A stretch of DNA of 64,000 nucleotides, taken from Chromobotia macracanthus. Its lineage: Eukaryota; Chordata; Actinopteri; Cypriniformes; Botiidae. The translations under genes were made by a program, and so were the position numbers. The stretch covers positions 2,630,001 through 2,694,000 of the forward strand of contig JAZGTH010000005.1 in the NCBI GenBank assembly GCA_036877525.1. Reading direction: 5' to 3'. The notes below the pieces were generated by a model that did not search any database, was not told the DNA's origin, and saw nothing but the letters and a program-made list of their open reading frames with translations. Below are positions 11,335 through 24,400 of this stretch, piece by piece. The number at the start of each line of letters is the position of its first letter. The first letter of the stretch is position 1.

Positions 11335-12336
11335 CTAGGAAACGTTGAAGTTCCTTGATGCTGGTGGGAATGGGCCAAAAATGAATGGCTTCGACCTTCC
11401 CTTTGTCCATCTTGATTCCCTGAGAGTTGATCTCGTAGCCCAGGAATTAAATGGATGATTGGTGGAAGGTGCATTTTTCTGCCTTGAGATACAATTGGTG
11501 TTTGCGGAGTTGTTGGAGGACATCGGAGACGTGGTGGCGATGTTCAGCCTCGTTCCGGGAGTACACAACAATGTCATTGATGTAGATGATGAGAAAACCG
11601 TTGAGGTACTCCTGGAAAACCTTGTTCATATAACCCTGAAATACGGAGGAGGCATTCACTAATCCACAGGGCAGGACTAGGAATTCATAGTGTCCCGTTG
11701 GAATAACAAAGGCTGTCTACTATTCATCCCCTCATGTATTTGGATGAGGTTGTATGCACTTCTGAGGTCCAACTTGGTGAAGATCTTGGCTCAGCAAAGC
11801 TGTTCCAGTGCTGAGGGGAAGTAGGTAACGGTACTTGACTGTGATCTTGTTAAGAGCCCGGTAATCAATGCAAGGCCTCAAGCCTATGTCATTTTTGGCC
11901 ACGAAGAAGAAGCTGGGAGCAGCAGGGGAAGTGGATGGATGGATTTAGCCTTGTTGTAAAGCCTCCTGGATGTACTCCTCCATGGCCTTTGGTTCTGGGA
12001 GGAAAGCGAGTAGATCCTACCACTGGGCACCGGTTCATCTGGTACTAGCTCGATGGCACAGTCCCATGGTTGATGAGGTGGTAATTTGGAGGCTCATTTT
12101 GGGCAGAACACGTCACTGAAGTGGGCATATTCCTTAGGAATTTCAACAGATCTCTTCTCGATGGGGTTTTCGATGGAGGCTGAGTAAACAGAAAGAGCTG
12201 GAACAGAAGATGCAGGTTTGGGAAGATTTGGGAAACATTGAGGGAAACATTTCTCACCCAACTTCAGGACGTTGCCAGTCTTCCAGAAGATGGATGGATC
12301 GTGGGAAATGAGCCATGGGCCCCCTAGAACAATCAC
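11335..12336 (-). pseudogene. reverse transcriptase remnant of the decayed chromovirus
   Basis: Pieces of RT in several frames: the IPKEYAHFSDVFCPK segment ahead of RT, then a fragment at 11659-11447 with VFQGYMNKVFQEYL and the catalytic box. The box reads YIND instead of Y-x-D-D, so one catalytic Asp has become Asn. The surrounding sequence has several stops and frameshifts. Confidence 0.85.
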
Positions 12337-12893
12337 AGTGGTGGATCCCTCCAGAACCAGGAAGCAAATTTCCTTGACGTGTAGCTGTCTGACTTGTAGG
12401 GTGATTGGACCCTACAAGCAGTAGCGGACTTGTCCTCAGCCGAGTGGATTTCCAGTTATTTATTGGACCTTGTACGAGATGTTGTTGAGCCTCTTTTGAA
12501 GTTGGTGGCATAAGGCAGCGGAGATGAAGTTGCCGGCTGATTGATGAGTCGATGAGGGCATTGACTGAAATACAGTGGTGAGGAGTATTGAGTTGAACAA
12601 CAGTGGTTAACTGACGTACATTGACTGAAGAAGAAGAAAACACACTCACCACGGGTCGTGGAGGACAGATGAGACATGTCTACAAAACATGTCCCAGATG
12701 TCCGCAGTACAGACAGAGCTTCTGGGTCAGCTGACATTGGCGTTCGGCCGAGAACAGTCTGGTGTTGTTCAGGGCTGGGACACTCTGGTTGCTGGATGGT
12801 GATTGGCGGATTATGGCACTTATTTTCTGCCATACAGTTCTGTATACGATTAGCCACTCGTATCGAAAGTTGAATGAAGCTCTCTAACCCCAT
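12254..12893 (-). pseudogene. gag C-terminus and protease remnant of the decayed chromovirus
   Basis: Two overlapping broken frames. The upper one (12893-12456) starts with a gag-like ESFIQLSIRVANRIQ segment and runs into the region where a CCHC knuckle is expected. The second (12652-12254) includes VNALIDSSIS, at the place of the aspartic protease active site; the family D-S/T-G is here D-S-S, so the active-site Gly is lost. Frames are interrupted, so no product is expected. Confidence 0.65.
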
Positions 12894-13484
12894 AGAGTCA
12901 TTGTAAGGAGCAGAGATGCAGCCACAGAGCGGGCTTCAGTCCCTGACGATATGTTGTTAACAGGGAACGCTCGTTCCATCCACTGGAGGCAGCTAGAGTT
13001 CGAAACCGCATATTCTTGTACTGATGTACTATGTACTTGTACTATGTTATTTTTGTTTTTTAATGTTATTTAATGTTATTAATGTTATTACTATGTTATT
13101 TTTTTAAAGATTGTAACTTTTCAGTTTCGCGGAAAAAAAAAAGAACCTGGCAAATTCAATAGAGGTTACAGTATGCAAAAGGGCTAAAAGCATACATTGA
13201 CAATGGCGAAAGATCACATGTTGTATCTTTGTACATTTATTGTCTGTAGGTGAATGTAAAGCAGAAAGCTATTTCAGACACTCTAAAAATTATAAAAATC
13301 TGAAGATGTGCCGAGATGGAAGATTTGGCCATCTCAGAATGACCTTCTGAAGGTAACACCTGACTTTGTGAGGGTCCACATCGGTACAAGCAAAAAAAGA
13401 ACATTTTTAAAGGTATTTTAATGTTATAAAATTACTGTGGGAAACTGCAACCTAACAAATGTTTTAAGTCATGTTTAATAGCTG

Positions 13485-13630
13485 TTTCAGCTGGCCCTAG
13501 GCATGCCAAAGTTCTGGGTTTGGTTTCCAGAAAACACATCAACAATGTATAGTTTAATTGTAAGAGTTCACTGTAACTTGTTTTGGATAAACAAGTTGAT
13601 TCCCAAATGCATAGGGATAATGTAAATCCT
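13485..13630 (+). repeat. decayed tRNA-derived SINE
   Basis: Box-B-like GGGTTTGGTTTCC and tail TTGTTTTGGATAAACAAGTTG are recognisable; the head is badly eroded. Confidence 0.5.
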
Positions 13631-14649
13631 TTCTGGAACTGAAGTAGGTACAACAGTGCTTTGGCATATATTGTACACATTTGGTAAAGTTTCCAAAATG
13701 TCCTTGACAAACCTTTTGTATTCACTTTACAAAAAGGAACTTCCCAATACCTTTCAAGCCTTTTGAGTCTCTTTGGGAACAAAGAGCAAGTTTCTCAGAT
13801 AACTATACCTTAAAAAGTACATATGAAAAGGATATTCTCAGCTTTAAGGTTCCTAATAGTTCTTTGAAGGGTTCTGCCAGTGTAGCAGCTAAAGAATCCC
13901 CAATGGTCTTTTAGGTTTTATTAAACTGTTTTACAGTCACCCTTTTTTTTTTTCATTTTACAAGTTTAAATATGTATAAAAGTATGAAAGAAGAATGAAA
14001 GGTCATAATAACTTGTGTAAGAAAAACTGTTGAAAAACAGAAAAACATTGTTGAAATGCAACAAATTTTATAATACTTATTCATATCACATAATATTAAA
14101 TAAATAAAGTTAATTAACAATAAAACATTTATCAAAATCAATGTTGCTGATCACCCACATCTGCAGTCACTCATCAACTTATCAGGTATAAGCATACACC
14201 AAGCCAGCACAAATTGTCCAGTCTTGTTTTTATGAGAAGGACTATTCACATGTGTTTCCATGATCTCTCCAGTGTTGGCAGGAGTTTCTCCAGTCTCCTC
14301 ACCTTCTGTGTCTTTCTCCACACACAAACCTGTGGATAATGCTCACCAGTTATATCCAGCTCAGTGTGTGATGCCATCTTGTCCACTCTCTCTCCCTTCC
14401 ATGATTGCCATCATCTGTAAGATGATATTGGTTAAGTCAGTTAATTAATCACTGTTCTGAACCATCATTCACTTCACTATTTAACTGTGTGTACGCCAAT
14501 AGCCTTCACATCTATGATTTACATCTGTTGTCTAAGTGTGCTTACCATAACAAATGTAATTTACTTGCTTTAGACTATTAAGTTAACAGTTGTTAAATGT
14601 GTATTGTCTTGGTCACCTCAGTAAAATAGATTCAATTACTTTATTTGCC

Positions 14650-15165
14650 AGAATAAAACAGTCCTGTTTTGAAAACTTCCACCCTCACCCTTTGGTTAAA
14701 ACCTCTTTTGAGGACAACGGGGAACCCCTTTTGAGCCGCTTGAGTCGGTCAAGCCAAAGAGTCTGTCCCTTAAGACAACACTCCTGCCTCGTCTCAATCA
14801 AGAGGGTTGGGGACCTCCAGGCATTGTCAGTCAGTGACTGGTGCTTAGAATTTGGGCCTGCCTACGCTCACATCATCCTGAGACCCAGGCCTGGCTATGT
14901 GCCCAAAATTCAAACCACACCTTTTCAGGATTAGGTGGTGAGCCTGCTGCAAGCGCTACCTATGGAGGAGGCAGACCCAGCCCTTTCTTTGTGTCCCGTT
15001 CATGCCCTGCATATCTATAAGGACCGTACTTGGAGCTTCAGAAGCTCTGATCAGCTCTTTGTCTGCTTTGGAGGTCAGCAGAAAGGGAAGGTTATCTCCA
15101 GACAGAGGTTTTGGGACAGTATATCATCAAACTGTCATACTATCAAACTGAGACTTGGGGGTTGA
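14650..15165 (+). pseudogene. DIRS-like tyrosine recombinase fragment
   Basis: Two adjoining frames broken by one stop at 14932. The first has SIKRVGDLQALSVSDWCLEF and RPRPGYVPKIQTTPF; the second has LCPVHALHIYKDRTWSF, QLFVCFGGQQKGKVISRQR. This order is that of the tyrosine recombinase which DIRS elements use in place of a DDE integrase; KRVGDL carries the first catalytic Arg. The C-terminal half with the remaining catalytic residues is missing here, although a similar C-terminus lies at 33.2-33.4 kb as part of a different copy. Confidence 0.82.
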
Positions 15166-15169
15166 CTCA

Positions 15170-16529
15170 TTTCACTTAGCTTAGCAAGCAGCAACAACAA
15201 ACGGTGACATTTCAGCTTCATAGCCACACCCTAGCAACCAATTACAGGACCCTACATGGTTTGGATCCCTGTAGAAGCACTTAATATGAATATCTGCAGC
15301 AATGGCCATGAGTTATTCTCCGAACTCCCACTGATACTGCAACATTATGCAAGTTGTCAAACAGGAAACACCTGCCAGTTTAACTGTTTACCAAAGAAAA
15401 ACATACATGCAATGTAACACAAATCAATTTATTATTTAAAGCCTATGGCTTGTGAAACAACATAAGGTTTGTGTAGGATTGAAAGATGAATCAAAAAATT
15501 AAATCAGGAAGTGCATTTTGCCTGTTTTGCTTTTTTATATCTTTAATGTCTAATACATTTGTTAGGCAGCAATTCTGTAGGTGATTAAATTAAATAAATC
15601 TATAGAAAACATCTCAAACACCAACATTCACTGTATATATTTTGTGTGGTGATTGCTATTAAATACGCAAGTCACAGCATTATATTATCCATTATACGAA
15701 TACATGCAAACATCTACGCACTAGCCCACACATAAAGACACATATCTGCCACTATTTATACTTTCAGCCAAGCATCACTGCTGATAATTTCTCTTGTAAG
15801 AACTCCAGCATTGAAACTATCTGCCAGTGAACTGGGTCTGCATGGCTTACAGAACACCATTTTTCAAAGACAGGCCATTTATGAGCATAACTTTCTCAAG
15901 TGGAGGGAGCCCTAGCACTTAAAATAGTTTGCACTATGTCGGTTAGGAGCCCAGCATTCCTTTTGTTTGGTAACCCTCAGGGCACAAACATAAACATTCC
16001 AAAGCTCTGGCCAGGGATGAAATACCGTCTCCAGCACCTGACACAGAAGAACTCTCCTGATCAGAATTGATGCTAAATATGATACTAAATATGGGCAACA
16101 TTATTTTCCTGAATGCTCAGTGCTTTTGAGACAAAGCTCAGCTGACAGTCAACACAGGTTTGCACATTTTCTATGCATAGAGAAAGTTGAGAACATGAGA
16201 TTGCACTCACCTTTAGAGACATAGTATGTGTTCAAAATCTTAAAGAGGCATCGCTGTTCTCCCAAAAGACTGTCTGTAAAAAACTCATGATTGTGCATGT
16301 GAATGATGCCTATTTCAATTTTAAATTTTCCTTTGTGGCCTAGATTCTGCCATGGATGCAACATTTTATTCATGCTCTGTGCAGAACAGTGATTAATTAA
16401 TAATTAATATCACTAATAATTTGGCTTTGTATGTATATTGTGGACAAAGTTTCATTAAATTTGATCAGATTAAGCATTATAATACAATAATGGTTTGAAA
16501 TGCATTTAAAATGTTTTGTGATCGAGACA
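15170..16529. other. intergenic, no gene
   Basis: No coding or repeat feature recognised between the DIRS recombinase fragment and the homopolymer patch. Confidence 0.55.
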
Positions 16530-16728
16530 AATTTTTTTTTTTTTGGGGATATCTTTTTGGGGGGCAAAAAATTTTTTTTGTTAAAAATTTTTTTTTTTTT
16601 TTTTTATAAAAAAAAAAAAATTTTTTTTAAAAAAAAAAATTGGGGGTTTTTTTTTTCAAAAATATAATTGTTAACAAACCATGTACAAGAATAATCTTTT
16701 ATTAAAATAAATGATGACAAGGAGGGTG

Positions 16729-16805
<77 letters not shown>

Positions 16806-16832
16806 GGGGCCCCCCCTTTTCCCCTCCCCCGC

Positions 16833-16869
<37 letters not shown>

Positions 16870-16884
16870 CCCCCCCCCCCCCCC
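16530..16884. repeat. homopolymer patch, probable assembly artefact
   Basis: Includes mixed A/T/G runs at 16530-16660, T74 at 16731-16804, a GGGGGCCCCCCC-type block, T36 at 16834-16869 and C15 at 16870-16884. Such stacked homopolymers are not typical of a microsatellite and look like low-quality consensus or gap filling. Confidence 0.8.
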
Positions 16885-17649
16885 TGAAAATCTTTAAATA
16901 CTAATTGATGTGTGATCCAGTTATTAATATTTATATGTTTATTATTGTCACATATTTTATCACCTTATCACGGCCATTGCTTTGACATTGGTGGGCACAC
17001 CAGGCCAGGCCATCGATGGCAGTAAAGTCTTTCGATTTGGGCCAGGATGGCAGTAAAGTTCCTTTGATCCTCCAGATACAGCATGCTAATGTGCTGGCCA
17101 TGCGGCACGCAATGATTGAAACAAGGAGAGTCAAACCTTTTACATTTACACAGAAAGAAATGTTAAAAAGGACATTACAATTGCACATTACAAATGCTGA
17201 ACATACCAAAATTTTCTGTCATTGTGTGTGTAGATGTAGCTGGAATGTCATAATACATGTCATATAATACATGTCAAAAACATGTGTAACCTCACCTGTA
17301 GCCCCTGCATATAGGTACAAATGATTATTCCAGCCTTTCAACATCATGTTTGGTATGTATGCATTCAGTACAAGTGTATTTTGAGAGTGGTTTGGACAGA
17401 GAAAGATGCATGGATAAAGGTTCAGGGACATTTTTCTAAAATGGACTTTACAGTATGCAAACAAGTTCCACACAGCTGGAGAAGGGTGGGCCATATGGAG
17501 TGGTCAGCCTTCACACCGATAACCAATCACCTTATTGGAAGCAGGGGACACTAAATTACAGTTGCCACCTCACCAGAAAGATATGAAGTCCCTCATCAGC
17601 AGATCAACTAGGAAGAAACAACAGTATGACTAAGGTTAAGCTTTTGCAA

Positions 17650-18510
17650 GTAAGCCTTAATTTTTACCATCACCTGCGTGGGTGGACTTTACCAATCCTC
17701 ACGGCTCTTCCGGCCTCATAGCTCAACTGCAACGACTCTATCACGCCTTGGACTTGCAATCTTTCTGGTGCAGAGTTCACCTCTCCATGACTGCAACTCT
17801 TCTAAAAGTGATTCTGCACTTTTAACGCAACCCGCACAACCCGTGGAGGACGTCTCCAACACAGGACTGATCTCCCGACGGTGTGGAACGTAAATATACT
17901 TTTTCCTTCCAAACCTCTTTCAAGACTTTGGCACTAGTAATCGCAGTATAGGCTTTGTATATGCTACTTAGCAGAGAGTATAGGTGTTATCTCTGGGAGT
18001 TGACAGCCTAAGAATATTCTCCTGCCACCACATTCAGCAACAGCATTGCATCTCTGTGTTTATTCCAGTCATTGTTTTCATTCAATAATCCAATCTTTCT
18101 AAAGTATTATTCAATTGTAGTGGTATTTTTATTTCTATGAATTATCCAGTAGTTATTTCCCTTGTATGTTTAGTAAATAAACCCTTTTGTATTTGTAGAA
18201 CAACTGTGTCTTTCTTGTGTTGGTAATCAGAGGTTCTACAAGTTAGCAAGAATCTCACAAAAATCCTTCAGATATCCTTCAGGTGGTTTACCCCTTCCAC
18301 TTTACATAATTTTTCTTATCATTTATGTTTATGTTGGATTACTTCAACGAATGCTGAGGTGGAATTCCTCAGCTGGTGCCCCAAGGTAAAAGGAGGGAGA
18401 GGTCATCTGACACACAGACATTTGGGGTGACGTGTGACCAAAACTCACACACACCTTTGGTGTCCTGTGTGAGGCGTAACATTTATTGGTGCCCAGTGTG
18501 AAGATCACTA
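17650..18510 (+). repeat. possible LTR-type sequence with primer-binding-site-like motif
   Basis: A run of non-AT-rich DNA contains AGTAAATAAACCC at about 18170 followed 60 bases later by GTTCTACA, then TTGGTGCCCAGTGTGAAG at 18486, which resembles retroelement primer-binding text (TGGTGCCC...). A shorter TTGGTGCCCAGTGG occurs at 19539. No second LTR or coding region is present. Confidence 0.25.
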
Positions 18511-18649
18511 CACTTAGTAATTCTTTCATTAGGGACCCAATGTCACACTGAGTCTCACACCTGCCAGTATACGCATCTCTCACAATCACAAAGGGAGCCC
18601 AAGGTTACCGCAAATTAAGTGTCAGGAAAAGATCATACTGGGGACTTGT

Positions 18650-20690
18650 AGTTTAAAAGAACTAAGAGCACATCAACCAATACCTCCAGATTTCTGTCTA
18701 TGATCTGACTTAGCAAGTTGCATGGTTGTGACTAAGATAATTGTTCTAGATCTAGATCTAAGCAAGCATAGGGCGGCCAGGTTTAATAATATTAGTTTAC
18801 CCGGCAACCACTGACTAAGATCAGACTGTTAATTTTGTAACCGTGAACTCTGCATATAGTCATTAATGTACAAATAATGTATGAGAACAAAGTCACAATT
18901 ACAAAGTCAAATTACCTAATTATGATAAGCATCAAATTGTAACCATTATTAATCTAAACTGGAGCTCAGATTAAAATTATCAACAGGGCCATTTTCATTG
19001 CATAACTTCATTGGTATAACTTTTTTTCTGAAATAGTCACAGGAGAATTCAGTCCACAGGCATCTAAACATTCATCCATTCATCATCTGAACCTGTGTTC
19101 TAAATTCTATCAAGATGCATTTTTCTAGTAAACAAATTTATCCTCTATCCACTCATTTACTTTTTGTGTTTTAACTATTTGATTACACCAGGCTTTTTCA
19201 TCCCTCCTAGCTAGAAGGTTCGAAAAAGAAGTTTTCATAATATCAATATGCAACCTCAGAACATAGCAACAATATATGATCTTGGATGAGAGTTGCAGAG
19301 TTTACTTGAGCTAAATGATTTTTGATAACCTGATTAGATAAGAATTAATGCATGAGCTCTGGGGTTTCCGGGGTTTTCTGTGGTTTTTAAATCAGCAAAC
19401 CAGACATGACCTGGGGCACAGCATTTCATATGGCCAACCTTAATGGTGAGCATTAATACTTAACATTCAAGCACAAGCTTACATCAGTGAAAAAGAAAAA
19501 AAGCCAGGGGCATAATTTATAATACATTTTTATAATATTGGTGCCCAGTGGCTAAAAGAAGTAGATGAACCATGCAGACACAATGTCTCACTTAGTTTGT
19601 GGTTTTGGCATAAGTTTGGCCAACAATAGTAAATGTGCCCATAGTGGTACAAATCCAAAATTGTCCTCTCCCTATTCTGCAATGTTTTTGTCTTTGTTTG
19701 CAAGCTTGTAAATATATGCATAAATGCTACATTTTGGTTATAAATTTTTGCATTATGGTATACTTTATATTACTCTGTCAATGAATATAGACGATAATTG
19801 TGTGCCCTTTGTAACCATAAAGGATCTTACACTAACTTCAGCGTGTTTATCATATACATTGGGATACGCATTTTTTTGGAAAAGCCTTGTTACAGTACAT
19901 TGCTTCCATGTGGATTCAAGCTTTTTCATACAATGTGAAATTAACAGTGCAATTGTGTAGAATGTCCACAGGGGTTGTGTGGCACAGGGTTCATTTTGCT
20001 CATTAATTGACAATAAACTTCAATGTCAATGTTGCTATCAATGTTAGAAAATTAATGAAATAAATAAATAAACAGATAGATAAATAGCCCTGGATATATG
20101 GATGATATATTATAAAGCAAGTTGGAGGAATAAAACATTTAAAAAATCTAGAAAAGGAAATTTAACAAAATGTTTAAATTAATTAAAAAAACTAATTAAT
20201 GAAAATTAATGAATGTATATGAAACGTTTCGAACCATACATTTTTAAAACCATTTGAAAGTGATGATTTATTAATTTTAAAGTATCAAAGATATAAGTTG
20301 CTGTCCATGGTTCTATAATGCAACCCCGTTCGTTTACCTGCTTGCTAAATTCGTATATAGTTGCGATACTTAGTCCTGACTTCCCAAACATAAACAGCTA
20401 CGCTACATCCTGTCATTGTACATCAGTTACTGTAGAGTTACAATATTTCTAATTTGTGAGCTGTGCACAGCGGCTGTTTTGGGATCACGTGGAATTGACA
20501 TGCTCTCTCTTATTCCTCATCCTGTGATGCATGGCAGCTTCCTATGTTGTCAGGACAGTCTCTATAAATTTTTTAAATAATAATACTGTATTATATGGAT
20601 ATTTTGAATAACGTTTACACAATCTGCGATAAATAATTAAAATTCTTAAAAATTAAACTTTTACTTAAAAATTTAAAATTCTTCTGTTTT
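18650..20690. other. intergenic, no gene
   Basis: AT-rich sequence upstream of gabrg2, with no recognisable exon or element apart from a TTGGTGCCCAGTGG motif at 19539. Confidence 0.55.
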
Positions 20691-20695
20691 GTTTG

Positions 20696-20945
20696 TGTTC
20701 ACGGGTATGGTCTCAGCGTTAACTCCTCTGTTACCTTGGTTACTGATTAGGTTCCTCATTTGTTTCTACTTTTACTGATTAGTCTGCACAAGTGCCATGA
20801 TTATTTATGTGTATTTATACTCCATGTTTAGTACTTTACCTTGTCGGTGGTCGCATTTGTTTTGTGCGTTTTCTCCTTTGTTTCTGAGTTTAACTAATAA
20901 AGTACTTTTAAAAAAGCAACCAGTCGTACATGAGTCTGGACACAA
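20696..20945 (+). repeat. possible LTR or retroelement 3' end
   Basis: A block beginning TGTTCACGGGTATGGTCTCA and ending CTGGACACA holds an AATAAAG signal at 20899. It could be a solo LTR, but no target duplication was seen. It lies about 400 bases upstream of gabrg2 exon 1. Confidence 0.3.
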
Positions 20946-21259
20946 TGGAAAGGTATTAATAGAAGCATGGGAGTTTTACTACTTTGAGCTCTACCACGCA
21001 TGTGTTGCGTGCCGCAGCGGCGTGCATCAGCTCCTTTTCAACCCTATACGTTATCTGCCTTCACACGTTTACCATATATACTGGACCTAAAAGCGCCCAT
21101 TTAGATTCTGTGTTTATCATCTGCACTGACGTTAAGATATTTGCCATTGCTTCCATATTCCTGGAAACTCGCCTCCATTTGGTTGTTTTGTGACGGCTTC
21201 ATTGCGTGGCAGTGACGGCTCTTAGACGCGAAGGCACACGCGATCTGCTATGTGTCATT

Positions 21260-21324
21260 GCGACGAAAGACAGTAAATAAAAAGGGCACACGTCCATCTG
21301 CGTGAATAAGAGCGGAAGGAGATA
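21260..21324 (+). promoter_or_regulatory. gabrg2: candidate proximal promoter / 5' UTR of gabrg2
   Basis: The 130 bases before the start codon are richer in CpG than the surrounding AT-rich DNA. A TATA-like AGTAAATAAAAAGG lies near 21271-21284, about 45 bases before the ATG. No transcription start can be read from sequence alone, and the spacing would leave a very short 5' UTR, so this is only a suggestion. Confidence 0.2.
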
Positions 21325-21431
21325 ATGGCCTCTCTTCGTTTGTCCTCGCCGTGCCTAAATGCCATGGCCATACCCCCGATCACAGTCAGGATTTTTCTAT
21401 TGGCTTTTATAATCGCTTATCTTCCTTTAAG
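21325..21431 (+). CDS. gabrg2: gabrg2 exon 1: start codon and signal peptide
   Basis: The exon gives 35 codons plus two bases. The ATG at 21325 has A at -3 and G at +4, a good initiation context; a second in-frame ATG lies at codon 14. Residues about 19-35 (TVRIFLLAFIIAYLPL) form a hydrophobic signal-peptide core preceded by Arg, as expected for secretion into the ER membrane. The donor is AAG|GTGAGA. The two leftover bases join exon 2 to make a Ser codon, so the phase fits. The N-terminus of gamma subunits is poorly conserved, so this exon was identified by position, signal peptide and phase rather than by sequence similarity. An untranslated first exon further upstream cannot be excluded. 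Confidence 0.82.
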
Positions 21432-24400
21432 GTGAGAATATTTTCCAATAGCCGAATCTAACATATACCTTAAGTGTGATGTATAGGTTTATGTGTTGTG
21501 TGCGGTGATAGATACTTCTTTATGTCTCGTGGATTTCTCTAATCCGTTAGCTTTATAACGGATAGCGTGTGTAGTATAGGGATATGTACCAGATTGTCAA
21601 AGACACTGTTATGTCACAGTATGTGGTGTTATGACAATGAAATGTGAGAGACTACACCAGGGGAGGGAAATATATTTGTCGACCTTCGGGTTTGCATTTT
21701 AACAGTGATAATGGATAAACCCTTCATATAAGCTTTGACAAAGGCTGTTGTGCCTTATTCAAGCTATAGAGCATTTATTTATTATTATCATAGCACAATT
21801 ATGATAATTTGTTCATTTAGTAGGTGTGGGTGTGTCATGTTTCGAACAATGATGTTAAAGTAAATTCCAGAAATTTTGATATTTAGCCTTCACAGAACAG
21901 GACAGATTGACCATTTACATGTTTCTCATTGTAAGTAGCCAAGGGCTAAAGTTTATAGCTTTATTATGTCGATGACGCCATTTCAGTCAAGATGTTTGTT
22001 TGGAAAGATTCCTCCTCTTAACCTGCTAATGAAGAATTAGGAATCAGTCTGTTCTAACTAGCCCGTAAAATGTTCTTTTGAAAATCCTATTCTTTTGAAG
22101 ATCCTAAATTATTGAAGAAACAAAAACAAAATAAAATAATATCAGAGTTTATACAGGGATTAAAATATGCTTTGGCTAAAACTACTACTTTATAGTATAG
22201 AGATGTCTATTTGGAAGATATTCTTAGTGCCTACCAATACGATGTGAGCATGCTAATATGCAAACTAAAGTTCTCAGATTGATGGATCAATAGATCTGGA
22301 GTTCATTAGCTTGGGAATTAAGACACTATTTGTGGGTGAAAAGGTAGCCTACTCACTTTATCTCTTTTACTCCTACTCACTTTATAAAAAAACAATAAAA
22401 AGTATAAAAGTTAAACTTCTAATTATAATAATACTGATAATAAACTTTGTTTTTAAATAGTGCCCTCAATGTTGCTTCTCATTGCACTTTACATCAAGCT
22501 TTTTTGTGACTAAGTTTATGGCTGATTGATGTAAATTTAACAGATACACATTTAAAATTGACCCTGTTTGCCTGCTGGAAAAATGGACCAAAAAATATGC
22601 CAACACTATGAATGTTTTTGTAAAGTAAATTGCTTTGAGCATGTGAGCTGTATGGAAACCAATCAGGTTCACTTGCAGACTGGTTTGCAGTATTGCATTG
22701 ACAAGGGTAATCAGTCCATCACACCATGCTCAATGCTTGCCATGCTCTCACTTGACTTTTCATCTGTAATTCACAGAGGGGTATGGGGTATGAATCTTTA
22801 ACATTCACCCTACCCATTAAGATCTCAGTAGAAGCAGAAGAGAAATTGTATTTTCCCATGTTCCTGGAGTGGTGTGTTGGAGATGAGTGCTACACTGTTT
22901 GATCTCATATTTGACATCATATTTGTTTGTTTTCCCACTGTTGATCATTTTTCCTCTTTTATATTGTAATATCAGCAGAAATCAACACTTCTCTTGAAAA
23001 TCTTGCTCCGTAAATCAGCTTTTCATAGTGTTAGGCCTGTGGCTACCTGGATAAAAAAAAGAATATCCTGGTTTCTTGACCTTATAGGGAAACCATACAG
23101 ATCTGTCAAGTTGGAAGACGAAGTAGATGCCAATATGGACAGATTGCTTGACCTCCCCTTATCTCAAAATACATAAAATAAATATTCAAGCAAAAGCGGT
23201 GGCCAGGGAACATTTGATACAGCTTCACTTGCAATAAGGCTAAACATAGTCCTGAACCTGTAGTCCAGTTGTTGGGGCAACACTAAGGTTATGGGTTTGA
23301 TTTCAAGAGGACACAAAATAATAACATAATGCATGCCTTAAATACACAGTATGTCACTTTAGATTAAAGTGTCTGCTAAATGTGTACATGTAAAAAGGTT
23401 TATGTAAAAGGTTTATGCTGACAATAATGTGTTTGGCTGCCAAAAAATGAAAGCATCAAATTTCAAGAGACATTTAGAATCCAAACACTGCAACTACAGT
23501 AGAAAGGAAACAGTAATCGTAGGCCCAAGCAGTTTATGGTAATAATAATGACCCTTCAATGCTTTTTGTTATTTTTGTATAAAAGAACAATGGAACTGTG
23601 TTGTGTACCTGATGTCCAGTGTCATATCTGGGTTTTTAACCAAATACTATTCACTGTAGCAAAACAGTATATTATTGCGTTAGGCATTATCTGATCAGAC
23701 TGATTTGGTTTAGTTAGGCCTAACATAGCCTGTGAGTATCCGGAGTGCTTAAAGGTCAACTAATTAGGGAATTAAAGGGCCACTGTAGGTCAGCTGATGT
23801 CGTTAATAGCTTTGTATCTTCTGGCCTGAACTGTAGATGTGGCATATAGCCTCATGTTGTCTATAGCCTCATTTTAGACTAGTGGTGGACAAACACACCA
23901 GATGGTGTATTTTAATGGAGTTAAACAAAGGTAATAAACAAAATTGCACCAGGATCCCATAAATGGAAATCCTCTCTTTTTTATTACCAGCCGCTATACA
24001 GAAAACTAACACAAGTGTTTCAGTAAGTATTTGGCACTGAATTGCTGCATGGGCTGATTGTTGAGTTTGCAAAAAACACGTTATTTAATTAAACTTAATA
24101 AGGGTGTGAAATGATGCTAATGAAAATCTGACACAGTGGCTCTCAGCAGATAGACGCCTTGTGGAGCAAACAAGTTCAAGTTATTACAAAACATGGGTTG
24201 TCTTTGCATGCTATATTGTAAATGTTTGATAGGAAACACAGGTTTAATTGGGTGAATTTCATGCCTGTGTCGTATTTTACCACAACATCAAAGAGAACTA
24301 ATAAGAAATTATATTTTGTGACAATGAACCATATTAAGGTTCATTGAGATTTTTTCCTTACAGTACACTAATGATGTTTGACATTTGTGGGTGGGAGCAT

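Larger units (their letters stand above)
8952..12900 (-). mobile_element. decayed Ty3/Gypsy chromovirus, 5' truncated
   Basis: Minus-strand remains of a chromovirus in the same order as the copy at 60.6-64 kb: gag end and protease (12.9-12.25 kb), RT (12.3-11.3 kb), RNase H (11.25-10.8 kb), integrase (10.8-9.7 kb), chromodomain (9.6-9.4 kb), polypurine tract and LTR (9330-8952). Every domain is broken by frameshifts and stops. No second LTR is seen above 12.9 kb, so the 5' end is lost. Its protein fragments clearly differ from the copy at 60.6 kb, so it is a different, older family. Confidence 0.9.

Noticed and set aside
16931..17267. Overlapping open frames on both strands, considered as a Harbinger-type nuclease remnant
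   Set aside because: No catalytic motif or convincing similarity could be found.
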